The notes: generated by a model from the sequence alone, not told the origin. Shown: positions 1-7,733, counted from the first letter of the stretch. The stretch is 25,422 nucleotides of DNA from Proteobacteria bacterium UBA1148 (GCA_002311835.1 DBZY01000083.1:207-25628), one strand, 5' to 3'. A program made the numbers and translations.

Positions 1-134
1 CACTCCCAGCACATATTGGGCTCGATGTTATAGGCACGACGATAGGTGGTATCGATGTGCATGATGTCGGACGGGCAGATATCGACGCAGTCTCCACAGC
101 CATCGCAACGAGTCATATAAACAAATGTGGGCAT
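1..134 (-). CDS. aprB: Adenylylsulfate reductase beta subunit AprB, N-terminal part (cut by window edge)
   Basis: This is the iron-sulfur subunit of dissimilatory APS reductase. In sulfur oxidisers it works in reverse with AprA, forming APS from sulfite and AMP. Only the first 44 codons plus part of the next are present, starting at the ATG ending at 134 and running off the left edge. The visible part has the [4Fe-4S] ligand set C10-x2-C13-x2-C16-x3-C20-P, followed by the conserved stretch THIS family shows around residues 24-44 (MHID, YRRAYNIEPNMCWE). The gene lies 43 bp downstream of aprM on the same strand, and aprA would be expected just outside the window. The assignment is very secure for the visible portion. 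Confidence 0.95.
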   Translation of the reverse strand, partial: MPTFVYMTRCDGCGDCVDICPSDIMHIDTTYRRAYNIEPNMCWE

Positions 135-177
135 GATATACAGTTACCTTATGTATCTAAGATCGACGATGAGCTAG

Positions 178-963
178 TTAATACTGTCGCATCCGTTGGC
201 GGGCACGGCCAAGAATTTCAGGTTTGTCAGCAGGGGCCGGCAAGTTATTTCTCGACCCGCTCTCTGCCGACACCCGTTTCTCGAAGGCTGCTGCGGGTTT
301 GAAGAACATGTGTGCGAACTTTGACCACGGAACGGACCCGAAAAGAACTGTCGTGGCAACAACATGTAAACCAAAGAACACATTTGCCCACGAATTACCC
401 GTTATCTGTAGACACGCCCAGATCAAGCCCAATGTCGCGCTTGCAAGGAGCGAAAGGATGAACAGGTCAGCGTACATAATACGGAACGGCGAACGGCCCT
501 CGGCGGCGACGTCGGCCCGGATGAAGAACCAGAACCAGTAACCACCGAGACAAACCATCATAGCCCCAATGAACCACAGTTGAGACAGGATAGCCGGCGC
601 AGGGGTAGAGGGTGTCGGGTACCAAAAGACCATGATAGCGGTCGTGGTCACGTAGACTAGGAAACCGTACATTGTTAGGAGGTGGGCAATTCTACGCCGC
701 ACGTTACAGAACTCACCAGACGCCAAAATGTCCACAACTACAGTTTGGATCGCCAGGGACGATAATTTTCCAGCGCCGACTGACTGTGTCCCTTTATTCC
801 TCTCATCCCTCCAATTGTTCAAAAAGTATGTGGCGCTCTTCTTATGAAGGACGTCGTACAGCGTACCAACCACGACCAGGATCATCATGACGACAACGTA
901 GACCTGCATGACATAGGGCGGTATGAACGCCGAAAGCGCGGCGTACGGGTTACTCGCGAACAT
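178..963 (-). CDS. aprM: APS reductase-associated membrane protein AprM
   Basis: AprM is the predicted membrane anchor and electron-transfer partner of APS reductase in sulfur oxidisers with the sat-aprMBA gene order, linking AprBA to the quinone pool. The 261-residue protein has about five hydrophobic helices, near residues 18-37, 97-115, 126-148, 163-184 and 193-210. The family resembles haem b-binding membrane subunits such as QmoC or HdrE. His94, His200 and His218 lie near helix ends and are candidate haem ligands, which is an inference. The start is the ATG ending at 963, with GGGGT about 10 bases upstream. The order sat, aprM, aprB on one strand is the main support for the name. Confidence 0.88.
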   Translation of the reverse strand: MFASNPYAALSAFIPPYVMQVYVVVMMILVVVGTLYDVLHKKSATYFLNNWRDERNKGTQSVGAGKLSSLAIQTVVVDILASGEFCNVRRRIAHLLTMYGFLVYVTTTAIMVFWYPTPSTPAPAILSQLWFIGAMMVCLGGYWFWFFIRADVAAEGRSPFRIMYADLFILSLLASATLGLIWACLQITGNSWANVFFGLHVVATTVLFGSVPWSKFAHMFFKPAAAFEKRVSAESGSRNNLPAPADKPEILGRARQRMRQY

Positions 964-1008
964 TAATTAAATTACCCCGATGTTAGCCAGCCATTGTCAA
1001 CGGCGTAG

Positions 1009-1028
1009 CTGCCTTATAGATAAGGCAG
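1009..1028. repeat. Perfect 8-bp hairpin in the sat-aprM spacer
   Basis: CTGCCTTA at 1009-1016 is the exact reverse complement of TAAGGCAG at 1021-1028, with loop TAGA. No T-tract follows on either strand, so this is not a typical intrinsic terminator. It lies between sat and aprM and could be an mRNA-stabilising or processing hairpin, or a protein-binding dyad. Confidence 0.6.
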
Positions 1029-1050
1029 ACGTGTAATCTTCCCTGCACCT

Positions 1051-1070
1051 GTCTTGTCTTGTCTTGTCTT
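1051..1070. repeat. Pentanucleotide microsatellite (GTCTT)x4
   Basis: There are four perfect head-to-tail copies of GTCTT in the 175-bp spacer between sat and aprM. On the transcribed minus strand this reads as AAGAC repeats. Changes in copy number would alter spacer length by 5 bp without touching a reading frame. The rest of the spacer (964-1138) holds only the hairpin at 1009-1028. Confidence 0.85.
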
Positions 1071-1138
1071 GCCAAGATTCAGGCCGACATAAGAATATTC
1101 TATTTTTCTAATTTGTAAACCCATTCTGGACAGCATTA

Positions 1139-2326
1139 TCAATTAGAAGCCTGACGGTCGAGACCATCGTAATATTCCTGCAGCACGGCGATCACCTCAC
1201 TGCGGCTGAATTCAGTCGGGATCGGCTCGTGGTTGGCAAACATTTTGCGCAGCTTCGTGCCGGAGATCGCCAGTTGGTCCTCAGCCTCGTGGGGACAAGT
1301 CTTGCCTGTCGCCATGCCGCCACACTTGTAGCAGAAGAAGGTGATGTCGATCTTCAGCGGCTCGGTCCTGATACTGCCCGCTGGCAGTGTGTCGAAGATA
1401 TGGTGCGCGTCGAACGGCCCATAATAATCTCCGATACCCGCATGATCGCGCCCAACGAGTAGGTGCGAGCAGCCGAAATTCTGGCGGAATACTGCGTGCA
1501 GCAAAGCCTCACGCGGGCCGGCATAACGCATCTCGATGGGATAGCCCGACTGCAGAATGGTGCCATGCACGAAATAGTGGTGCACCAACGCATCGATCGC
1601 CTTGACCCGCACCTCCGCAGGGATGTCGCCCGGCTTCAGCGCACCTAGCACCTGATGGATCAGCACACCATCGCAGATCTCTATGGCGACCTTGACTAGG
1701 TACTCATGGCTGCGGTGCATCGGGTTGCGTGTCTGGAAGGCAGCCACCTTTGACCAACCCTTTTCTGTAAATAGCGCTCGCGTCTCCGCTGGGCGATGGT
1801 AAAGCCCAGCATAGGTTTCCGGGAAATGGCCTTCCGACAGCGTGCGCACCGACCCGCCGAGATTGATCGGACCCTGGCTCATTACCTTCTCAACACCGGG
1901 ATGCGCAGACTCGGTGGTGCAAAACACTTGCGAGCACTCGAGTTCGCGGTCAATGGCATATTTGTCTTCGACGGTTAGAACGCCGAGCAGTTCGCCAATT
2001 TCGCCGTCGACCAGAGCCACGTCCTCGCCGACGCTGACGCTATCACCAAGCTCCTGAGCGCAGGACACCGTGATTGGGATGGGCCAGAAAAGCCCGTCGG
2101 CGAGCATCATATGTTCACAGCAACCGCGCCAATCCGCCTCACCCATGAAGCCGTCGAGCGGCGTGTAGGCGCCCATGCCAAGCATCAAAAGGTCGGAGAC
2201 TTCGCGGCTTGACAACGGGACTTGCTTCAGACGTGAGGCCCGGCGAGCTTCCTCAACCCTCTCAGCTTCCGGCAATAAAAGTGGCTTTAACAAGTCCGCG
2301 CCATGCGGCGGAACCAGATTCGACAT
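1139..2326 (-). CDS. sat: Sulfate adenylyltransferase (ATP sulfurylase), dissimilatory type
   Basis: This is homomeric ATP sulfurylase. In sulfur oxidisers it makes ATP and sulfate from APS and pyrophosphate, the last step of cytoplasmic sulfite oxidation. The 395-residue length is typical of the single-domain bacterial/archaeal enzyme. Visible motifs are the nucleotide-binding QTRNPMHRSHE at residues 198-208, GRDHAG at 292-297, and a C332-x2-C335-x8-C344-x-H346 set that matches the structural zinc site of this family. The start is the ATG ending at 2326, preceded by AGGAG at a 9-base spacing. aprM and aprB follow on the same strand after a 175-bp spacer. The gene diverges from the small protein and exporter at 2409-3776. 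Confidence 0.97.
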   Translation of the reverse strand: MSNLVPPHGADLLKPLLLPEAERVEEARRASRLKQVPLSSREVSDLLMLGMGAYTPLDGFMGEADWRGCCEHMMLADGLFWPIPITVSCAQELGDSVSVGEDVALVDGEIGELLGVLTVEDKYAIDRELECSQVFCTTESAHPGVEKVMSQGPINLGGSVRTLSEGHFPETYAGLYHRPAETRALFTEKGWSKVAAFQTRNPMHRSHEYLVKVAIEICDGVLIHQVLGALKPGDIPAEVRVKAIDALVHHYFVHGTILQSGYPIEMRYAGPREALLHAVFRQNFGCSHLLVGRDHAGIGDYYGPFDAHHIFDTLPAGSIRTEPLKIDITFFCYKCGGMATGKTCPHEAEDQLAISGTKLRKMFANHEPIPTEFSRSEVIAVLQEYYDGLDRQASN

Positions 2327-2408
2327 TAAGACGTTCTCCTCGCTTGTGATAGAAAAGGTTCTTAATACTTGCTACATTCTCGCTTCCACCAACTCAGCGC
2401 GGAAAAAT

Positions 2409-2597
2409 ATGACGAAGCACGACGCTTCCGACAAAAAGCAAGAGTCCGAACTGGAGCACATGGCGGAGGAGATATTTTCCTCAGAAAAGCGCGAGGATAT
2501 CTGGGCCATCATTATCGCCATGGGTATTCTGATTCTCAGCGTCGCCTTCCCTGACCAGATCTATCATTTCTTCCGACAGGCACTGTACTTGTTCTGA
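2409..2597 (+). CDS. Small single-helix membrane protein upstream of the putative sulfate exporter
   Basis: This 62-residue protein has a charged N-terminal half rich in Lys, Glu and Asp (residues 1-30), followed by one hydrophobic helix at about 32-50 and a short aromatic tail. I do not recognise a named family. It starts at the ATG at 2409; the frame is open further upstream, but that part overlaps sat and shows no start site of its own. The exporter gene begins 51 bp downstream on the same strand. The pairing suggests an accessory subunit or assembly factor for that transporter, which is inference from position only. The 82-bp gap to sat must hold both divergent promoters; TGCTACATT at 2370-2378 resembles an extended -10 box for this side. 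Confidence 0.7.
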   Translation: MTKHDASDKKQESELEHMAEEIFSSEKREDIWAIIIAMGILILSVAFPDQIYHFFRQALYLF

Positions 2598-2648
2598 CAG
2601 TATGTATTTTTATTCTGCCTTACTATCGCCTACGTACGTGGAAGTCGA

Positions 2649-3776
2649 ATGCAACAACTAAAACATCTCTTTGTTCCCGACTGGACCAGGTTTGTTCCAG
2701 GTTTCCTGTTCTGTTTGGTATTTGCCTTTCTAGGGATGAATCTGGATCACCTTGTCGGCCAGTATCACACGGTCGGTATAGCTTGGGCCACCTTTCTTTA
2801 TGAGGAAGCGCAATTCAATTATGTGGTGATTCTATTGTTGGGCGGCATACTGGTACGTAACACAATACCGTTGCCAAAAACACTGTTTCCGGGAATCAGC
2901 ATCGCCCGCACTATCATCAAGCCCGGGATTATCATTCTAGGGGTCCACTATGTCTGGGCCGATGTCGTAAGAGTCGGAGGTATGGGATTGGCCTTGACGG
3001 CAGTATTCATCTTCGGCACTGCCATCGTTGTCATGTGGTTATGTAAAAAGTGGGGCGTATCCGACGGGCTGGGCGGCATCATGGGCGCCGGAACCGGTGT
3101 GTGCGGTGTTTCTGCAATCATCGCCACCTCCCCAGTAGTGCGGTCCAGCCCCATTGAAATGGCTTATGCTATCGGCACGATCCTGCTTTTCGGCACCTTG
3201 ATGTTATTTACGATGCCTTACATTGGCACGAGCATCAATTTGTCGGAACCAGAATTCGGTGGCTGGGCTGCCATTGCGATTCTGAATACCGCACAACTGG
3301 TGGCAGCAGCAGAGTGGTATGGCACCGAAGCCAGGGACACGGCGGTATTGATCAACGTGGCGCGGATCATGTTCCTGCCCCTGGTGGTGTTATTTTCCGT
3401 TTGGTTTTACGTCTTGCGCACCGGTAAACAGGACCCTGATCATAAGATCAACAAATGGCTACTAGTAAAGGATAAGTTTCCGATTTTTATCCTTGGTTTT
3501 TTCTTGCTGGTATTTTTGAACAGTCTGAATATCGAGGCCTTTGGCAGCCCCCGGATTGAAGGTTCGCCATTCTGGGCCATGAATGCCTCATACACATGGC
3601 TCTTCGCCATCGGTTTCTCGGGCATCGGTCTCTCCATTTCCATTGAGGACATGAAGAAGGCCGGTGGCAAGGCCTTCACCATTGGCATGGTGGCAGCCTT
3701 AGTAAAGATGGTGCTGGGCTTGGGCGTGATATTGCTGATCGGCGCTCAATGGCTGCGGGTTACCGGGGGGAATTGA
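2649..3776 (+). CDS. YeiH-family putative sulfate exporter
   Basis: This is a polytopic inner-membrane protein of the YeiH family (PF03601, formerly conserved hypothetical 698), annotated generally as putative sulfate exporters. Its 375 residues include about ten hydrophobic segments. The family's conserved core is visible: VRNTIPLPK near residues 75-83, the glycine-rich GLGGIMGAGTGVCGVSAI around residues 139-156, and a buried charged segment SIEDMKKAGGKAF near the C-terminus. It follows the 62-residue membrane protein and ends 3 bp before the stress-protein gene, so the three probably form one operon. Facing sat-aprMB, a role in expelling sulfate made by sulfite oxidation is a reasonable inference. 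Transport has not been shown for most members. Confidence 0.88.
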   Translation: MQQLKHLFVPDWTRFVPGFLFCLVFAFLGMNLDHLVGQYHTVGIAWATFLYEEAQFNYVVILLLGGILVRNTIPLPKTLFPGISIARTIIKPGIIILGVHYVWADVVRVGGMGLALTAVFIFGTAIVVMWLCKKWGVSDGLGGIMGAGTGVCGVSAIIATSPVVRSSPIEMAYAIGTILLFGTLMLFTMPYIGTSINLSEPEFGGWAAIAILNTAQLVAAAEWYGTEARDTAVLINVARIMFLPLVVLFSVWFYVLRTGKQDPDHKINKWLLVKDKFPIFILGFFLLVFLNSLNIEAFGSPRIEGSPFWAMNASYTWLFAIGFSGIGLSISIEDMKKAGGKAFTIGMVAALVKMVLGLGVILLIGAQWLRVTGGN

Positions 3777-3779
3777 TCA

Positions 3780-4232
3780 TTGCCTGTTATGATTCTCGTC
3801 TGTATCGATGGCGAGCCGCATAGCAAAAGAGCTATTCAATGGGCGATTCGCTTGGGCCTGTCTTTACCGGCTGAAGTAACCGCGCTGCACGTCATTGATC
3901 CCTATCTGAAGAAATTTTATAACGAACTTTATTCTCAGGGACGCAAGCAATACCTTGAATATGTGGATGAAAGCTTGCAAGGTGCGGCGGACCAAGCATG
4001 CAGAGAATTTACAGAGATGTGTGAAACTCAGGGATTAGAGGCTAGGTTCAAGATCCGGCATGGCGAACCATTACAGGAGATCCTGGAAGAGTTACGACAG
4101 ACTCTCCCGCATATGCTGATCACCGGTGGTAAAAAGTTAAATGCATGGGGTAGGTTCCGCTCCAGAGGCCTGCCATTTCGGTTACAGAAAAAAGCAGATA
4201 CATCAACTTCAATGCTTTCCGTAATTGACTAA
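3780..4232 (+). CDS. Universal stress protein (UspA) family, degenerate nucleotide site
   Basis: This 150-residue cytoplasmic protein has the UspA fold signature: an N-terminal strand with ILVCIDGEPHSKRAIQWA (about residues 5-22), then a TALHVIDPY strand, and a C-terminal strand MLITGGKK. The classical ATP-binding G-x2-G-x9-G-S/T motif is not intact after the ITGGKK strand, so it may not bind ATP. I chose the TTG at 3780 because a GGGGGG run lies 9 bases upstream; the ATG at 3789 is the alternative. It starts 3 bp after the exporter stop, so it is probably co-transcribed and translated with it. Its role may be regulation of the exporter or response to sulfur stress, which cannot be read directly. 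Confidence 0.85.
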   Translation: MPVMILVCIDGEPHSKRAIQWAIRLGLSLPAEVTALHVIDPYLKKFYNELYSQGRKQYLEYVDESLQGAADQACREFTEMCETQGLEARFKIRHGEPLQEILEELRQTLPHMLITGGKKLNAWGRFRSRGLPFRLQKKADTSTSMLSVID

Positions 4233-4261
4233 TTAGCTACCCCTAGCGCCACCTACCTAAA

Positions 4262-4292
4262 TTGAGAAGATCCAGAGTCATTGTAATGTAAT
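4262..4292 (+). promoter_or_regulatory. Candidate promoter for tRNA-Leu
   Basis: TTGAGA at 4262-4267 resembles a -35 box. Overlapping TGTAAT/TAATGT copies at 4282-4292 resemble -10 boxes at 14-19 bp spacing, about 22-30 bases before the tRNA. The match is moderate and the exact -10 is ambiguous. Confidence 0.35.
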
Positions 4293-4313
4293 GTAAGTAA
4301 CTAGTTTTCTTCA

Positions 4314-4400
4314 GCCGGGATGGCGGAATTGGTAGACGCGCCGGATTCAAAATCCGGTACTGGCAACAGTGTGAGAGTTCAAGTCTCTCTCCCGGCACCA
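4314..4400 (+). tRNA. tRNA-Leu, anticodon CAA
   Basis: The 87-nt sequence folds as a class II tRNA. The acceptor stem pairs GCCGGGA (4314-4320) with TCCCGGC (4390-4396), followed by discriminator A and an encoded CCA at 4398-4400. The anticodon stem is CCGGA/TCCGG with loop TTCAAAA, giving anticodon CAA, which reads UUG codons. A long variable arm is present. The T arm is GAGAG-TTCAAGT-CTCTC. The tRNA separates the sulfur genes on the left from the exported-protein region on the right. Confidence 0.97.
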
Positions 4401-4549
4401 TGTTTGCTTGTGAGCAAAATATCAATGCTCCAATACCCTCACCGCCTTTTGTTTCGCCGACCGTGTTTACAACTTGACTCCACTATCCCACGGTAGCAGG
4501 CTGTTAATTAGCAAACTACCGAAACGATACATAAAAAAGGGCATCAATT

Positions 4550-5401
4550 ATGAACCCAACTAGACGCGCCCTATTGGCGACAGGCGCAGCGGCGGCGGCA
4601 GTCACTGCCGCACGTCGCGCTTTTGGACAAGGAGATAACGCGATGTCTTTCTACGAGCGAGGTGATGTGCGTATACACTACCAAGATTCAGGCTCGGGCT
4701 TTCCACTGCTATTAATCCCCGGCGGAGGGCTGAACTCGGTCATTTCCTACTTCAGTAATAGTGCTGCATTTAATCCGATTGAGGAGTTCAAGGACGAGTA
4801 TCGCTGCATCACGATGGACCTTCGCAATGCGAATATCGGTCAATCCTCCGGACCGCTAGAAATCGACCGGCCCTGGGACTCGCACACAGATGACCAACTC
4901 GCTCTTATGGATCATCTGGGTATTACCGAGTTCATGGTGATGGGCTTTTGCATAGGTGGCCCTTTTGTCTGGAATCTTTTGAGGCGGGCACCCGAGCGTA
5001 TTCCCGCTGCGGTGCTGGCGCAGCCCAGCGGATTCGACCCAGCATATCCCGATTACTACTACCAAAATAACATCACTGGCTGGGGCCCGGAACTGGTCGC
5101 CCGCCGACCTGACATCACGATGGCAATGGTTGACTCTTTTCTCACCAAGATGTATCGCTCCAATGCCGATTTCGTCTTCACCGTGACACGTGATTTCGTG
5201 CGTGCCTGTCAAACCCCGATACTCGTGCTCCCGGACGACATCCCAGCCCACCCATACGCCGTCGCTATGGAATCAGCGCTTCTCGCACCTAATTCGGAAG
5301 TGAGTCTCTACCCGTGGAAACAACCGGAGAATCGGGTCCCCCTAGCGGTGCGACATATACGTTCTTTCTTGCGGACGCATCGACCCGATACAGCTATTTA
5401 G
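4550..5401 (+). CDS. Tat-exported alpha/beta hydrolase with a Cys nucleophile
   Basis: This 283-residue alpha/beta-fold hydrolase has a twin-arginine-like leader (N-P-T-R-R-A-L-L-A, residues 2-10), an Ala-rich hydrophobic stretch and a likely cleavage after G26, leaving Gln at +1. The fold is shown by the oxyanion-hole IPGGG at 56-60 and the nucleophile elbow G132-F-C134-I-G-G. The nucleophile is Cys rather than Ser, as in dienelactone hydrolases. Candidate acid residues lie in the LPDDIPAHP segment near 217-225, and a late His follows in AVRHIRSF. The start ATG has a weak AGGG upstream. The gene converges on the minus-strand gene ending at 5435. Substrate unknown; esterase, lactonase or thioesterase activities are possible. 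The 149-bp gap from the tRNA shows no other gene. Confidence 0.85.
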   Translation: MNPTRRALLATGAAAAAVTAARRAFGQGDNAMSFYERGDVRIHYQDSGSGFPLLLIPGGGLNSVISYFSNSAAFNPIEEFKDEYRCITMDLRNANIGQSSGPLEIDRPWDSHTDDQLALMDHLGITEFMVMGFCIGGPFVWNLLRRAPERIPAAVLAQPSGFDPAYPDYYYQNNITGWGPELVARRPDITMAMVDSFLTKMYRSNADFVFTVTRDFVRACQTPILVLPDDIPAHPYAVAMESALLAPNSEVSLYPWKQPENRVPLAVRHIRSFLRTHRPDTAI

Positions 5402-5434
5402 GACGCGTGTCCCTTAAAAGGCGCTATTACGGTG

Positions 5435-6112
5435 CTACAAAGCAGATAACTCCTCCAGTTGCCCAATTAGCATTCGACACCAACCCTGTACTACACGTGG
5501 TGTAAACGCCGCTATAAGGCCGACATCAAAAGGCCCATCCATGCGTTGCCGAAAAGCCGTTCGCACCAAAACTTCATCACTCATAGAATCCCGCAACTCC
5601 AAAATGATGCTAGCCTCCCAAGCCATCCTGACTGTGGCAGAGCTGGTACCGACACTGACCGGTGGAACACCAGAAATAACGTCGGCCAGTATTCCTTGAA
5701 CCATAAGCACATCGCGCCCGAGCGTTTCTGACAACTCATATGATTCAACCTCTCCGACAGAATCACGGAAGGACTCCCCAAACAGCTCTCGAAATCGGAG
5801 TTGTCTTCGATCACTAACCCGGAATTCCGTCACGTGCTCCATGGTTCTGACGTTGTACCGCCGCTCTGGTATTTCACGAAACTGGACGGCGGTCGGCATG
5901 AAAAATACCCGATTGTAGCCAGAGAGGTCTAAGTCTGGGCTTACCCAAGCAGCAGGCATGATCGATGTATCTAGCCGATGAAGACCATCACCAGTAACTT
6001 CGGCATCTGGACCAATCGCCAACACAGGCTGCGTAACACTTTCTCCCGCATACCAAAAAAATATCATTCCGGCTACGACGGAAAAAATAACTGTCGGTAG
6101 TCTGCCGCTCAT
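5435..6112 (-). CDS. DUF3313-like exported protein of unknown function
   Basis: This 225-residue protein has a hydrophobic N-terminal segment at residues 7-21 and then a soluble region. Segments such as DLDLSGYNRVFFMPTAV near residues 60-76, a long helical middle with FRELFGESFRD, and a C-terminal pair of strands resemble the DUF3313 predicted-lipoprotein family. However, I see no lipobox Cys, so a cleaved or uncleaved signal is more likely. A Gln follows the probable leader end (S-V-T-Q). The family match is from memory of its pattern and is tentative. It is the last gene of the minus-strand run, 79 bp after the DUF6152-like fusion gene. A GGGAAG precedes the ATG. No catalytic residues are evident. 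Confidence 0.65.
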   Translation of the reverse strand: MSGRLPTVIFSVVAGMIFFWYAGESVTQPVLAIGPDAEVTGDGLHRLDTSIMPAAWVSPDLDLSGYNRVFFMPTAVQFREIPERRYNVRTMEHVTEFRVSDRRQLRFRELFGESFRDSVGEVESYELSETLGRDVLMVQGILADVISGVPPVSVGTSSATVRMAWEASIILELRDSMSDEVLVRTAFRQRMDGPFDVGLIAAFTPRVVQGWCRMLIGQLEELSAL

Positions 6113-6191
6113 TAATTCTTCCCGTAGGCGATTCTCTTTTTAATCCTTAAAACGCTTTTTTCTATTAACAGAATGATGAGCACCTATAGCA

Positions 6192-7217
6192 CTAACCGGT
6201 TGTACACTCATAAGGCCGTACTACTTCGCCCGGTCGCCACAACCACTGTTTGGTAAGCGTGACGGGCTCCGTGAATGTTGCCGGATCTGTCGCGATGAGA
6301 GTGTAGTTCAATTCGCTACCATCTTCGTTCAGAGCAAAGCGTTCAACCAACTCGAGGGCATCACTATGTTGCAGACCGCTATTGTCGAAAAACTTCCAAC
6401 TGATGCCGTGCGTTTCTACCACTAGTTCGCTTCCATCCCACTGACCTACAGAATGACCTAATAACGTCGGCGAACCTTCTATTGCGGCGTCTTCACTCAT
6501 ATATATAACGCGTACCAGGTCGAATTCTTCCGTTCGCAACTCAACGTTCTCGCCCACCTCGGCAAGTTCCATGGGGTAGGGTTGTGACATGATCCAAGGC
6601 ATACCCTTGGGGGTGCACCCAGGCATCGGATTGTCCGCCACAGGGTCGTAGGCTGCCTGAACCGCAGCCGCCTTGCTCGTCAGCGAATAATTCCCGTCAA
6701 AAAGATCACGACCAATGTTGTTGAAATGGGTGCTCCAAACTCGGAAAATTCCTTGCGCTTCAGCGGGCGTGCCCCGAGCATCACTACCATCTGCCAACCA
6801 AACCTGAGAAGAGCCCAGCGCCTCAGCCGACCAGTGAGGCTCAACTCCAGGTCGTGTTACGAGCTCTCGACCATCGGCAAGCAAGACATTGTTTGTCCAC
6901 ATCGCTTTCTCGCCCCTTCGCTCGGAAAAGCCAGCCACGCGTATCCTATCGCCAACACTCAAAAGCTCTGAAGATATATCCATACGTTGAATGATGCTCA
7001 CAGAATTTGTTTCGACATCCCATGTCTCTCCTGCATCCGTCTGGATCGAGAAGCGTACATGCGGGTTACGCCATAAAAGCTCCGTGATTTCGCCTTCGAT
7101 CTCCGAGAGGGTAGTCATGTCGAAAATACCAGAGAAAGCGTGATGCGCAGAAGACATCATAGGATAAAAAAACAACACGCTAAGCGCGCTTGTGAGGTAT
7201 CTAACTGTTTGTATCAT
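6192..7217 (-). CDS. Exported DUF6152-like protein fused to the WEGDTLVVET domain (paralogue 1)
   Basis: This 341-residue protein has a signal peptide ending S-S-A24, so the mature protein would begin with H25-H26. The DUF6152-like, probably OB-like beta domain spans about 25-125 and carries WRNPH (H53) and W66-x-x-E69. A GIFRVW block at about 156-161 begins the second domain. This continues with C201-x4-GMP, an R-x-I-x-M strand at 236-240, HSVGQWDGSELVVET at 255-269, LELVERF at 288-294, DPATFTEP and a terminal PYEC (C338). C201 and C338 could form a disulfide. No catalytic function is known for either domain. The start ATG has GAGGAG upstream. The gene sits between the NIPSNAP and DUF3313-like genes and is probably in the same operon as the PQQ dehydrogenase. 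Confidence 0.85.
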   Translation of the reverse strand: MIQTVRYLTSALSVLFFYPMMSSAHHAFSGIFDMTTLSEIEGEITELLWRNPHVRFSIQTDAGETWDVETNSVSIIQRMDISSELLSVGDRIRVAGFSERRGEKAMWTNNVLLADGRELVTRPGVEPHWSAEALGSSQVWLADGSDARGTPAEAQGIFRVWSTHFNNIGRDLFDGNYSLTSKAAAVQAAYDPVADNPMPGCTPKGMPWIMSQPYPMELAEVGENVELRTEEFDLVRVIYMSEDAAIEGSPTLLGHSVGQWDGSELVVETHGISWKFFDNSGLQHSDALELVERFALNEDGSELNYTLIATDPATFTEPVTLTKQWLWRPGEVVRPYECTTG

Positions 7218-7289
7218 AGTTTATTCTCCTCAAGTCGCAGTCTTTCAGACGAACACCGGATAGCTGCTCTGAAGAGCCGCTACATATAG

Positions 7290-7733
7290 CTACTTCATCT
7301 GCGAGTAGTCTGTCCCATCCAGGAACACGCTCTCCACGTTCGCAACGAGTCGGCCGTTACGTCTAGTCTCCTCTGCCACGCGCTGCCACTCCGGATCCGC
7401 CCTAAACGCCGCCCAACTGGCCTCAGCCGCCTCACGACTATCATGAGCAAGAATGTATATCAGCGTGTTTTCAGAAAGCGGAGAATCCTGTGGACTAAAA
7501 TAACCAATGTTGGTCATGCCATGCCTCTCAAATAGTTGGACCGTGTGCCCTCCGAAACGTGCGTGCAGTTCGTCAAGTCGACCAGGATTTGTTGTGTAGG
7601 TCCTAAGCTCAAACGCTCGATTGGAAGATTGGGCCTTAGCAATGCTTGAAAGCTGAATGATATCGCCTCCGACTAAGCCAAGGCCAAAGCTAACTAAACT
7701 CAAAAAAATTAGTGATCGATAATACTTAAACAT
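7290..7733 (-). CDS. Exported NIPSNAP-family protein
   Basis: This 147-residue protein has an N-terminal hydrophobic leader (residues 7-23) with a plausible cleavage at AKA34, leaving Gln35 at +1. The mature part is one dimeric ferredoxin-like NIPSNAP domain (PF07978). It opens with FELRTYTTNPGRLDEL, and GYFSPQDSPLSENTLIYIL and the WAAFRADPEWQ segment are family landmarks. The biochemical role of bacterial NIPSNAP proteins is not settled. AGGAG lies 5 bases before the ATG. It starts 35 bp after the PQQ dehydrogenase stop and precedes the DUF6152-like gene, so it belongs to the same presumed transcription unit. An exported NIPSNAP beside a quinoprotein suggests a periplasmic accessory or binding role, which is inference. 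Confidence 0.88.
   Translation of the reverse strand: MFKYYRSLIFLSLVSFGLGLVGGDIIQLSSIAKAQSSNRAFELRTYTTNPGRLDELHARFGGHTVQLFERHGMTNIGYFSPQDSPLSENTLIYILAHDSREAAEASWAAFRADPEWQRVAEETRRNGRLVANVESVFLDGTDYSQMK

Noticed and set aside
1051..1070. (GTCTT)x4 as part of a CRISPR or larger satellite array
   Set aside because: It is only 20 bp with no spacers or further units.
2175..2408. N-terminal extension of the small membrane protein
   Set aside because: It overlaps sat on the other strand and encodes a low-complexity Ser/Arg-rich sequence. The ATG at 2409 gives a compact protein.
4402..4417. TTTGCT/AGCAAA hairpin just after the tRNA as a terminator
   Set aside because: The stem is short and AT-rich and no T-run follows, so I do not call a terminator.
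4243..4425. Minus-strand open frame of 60 codons opposite the tRNA
   Set aside because: It is the familiar false peptide (GERLELSHCCQYRILNPARL-type) produced by reading the antisense of a tRNA-Leu gene.
4856..5251. 131-codon minus-strand frame opposite the Tat hydrolase
   Set aside because: It is antisense to a gene with a clear fold and leader, and its translation shows no recognisable domain.
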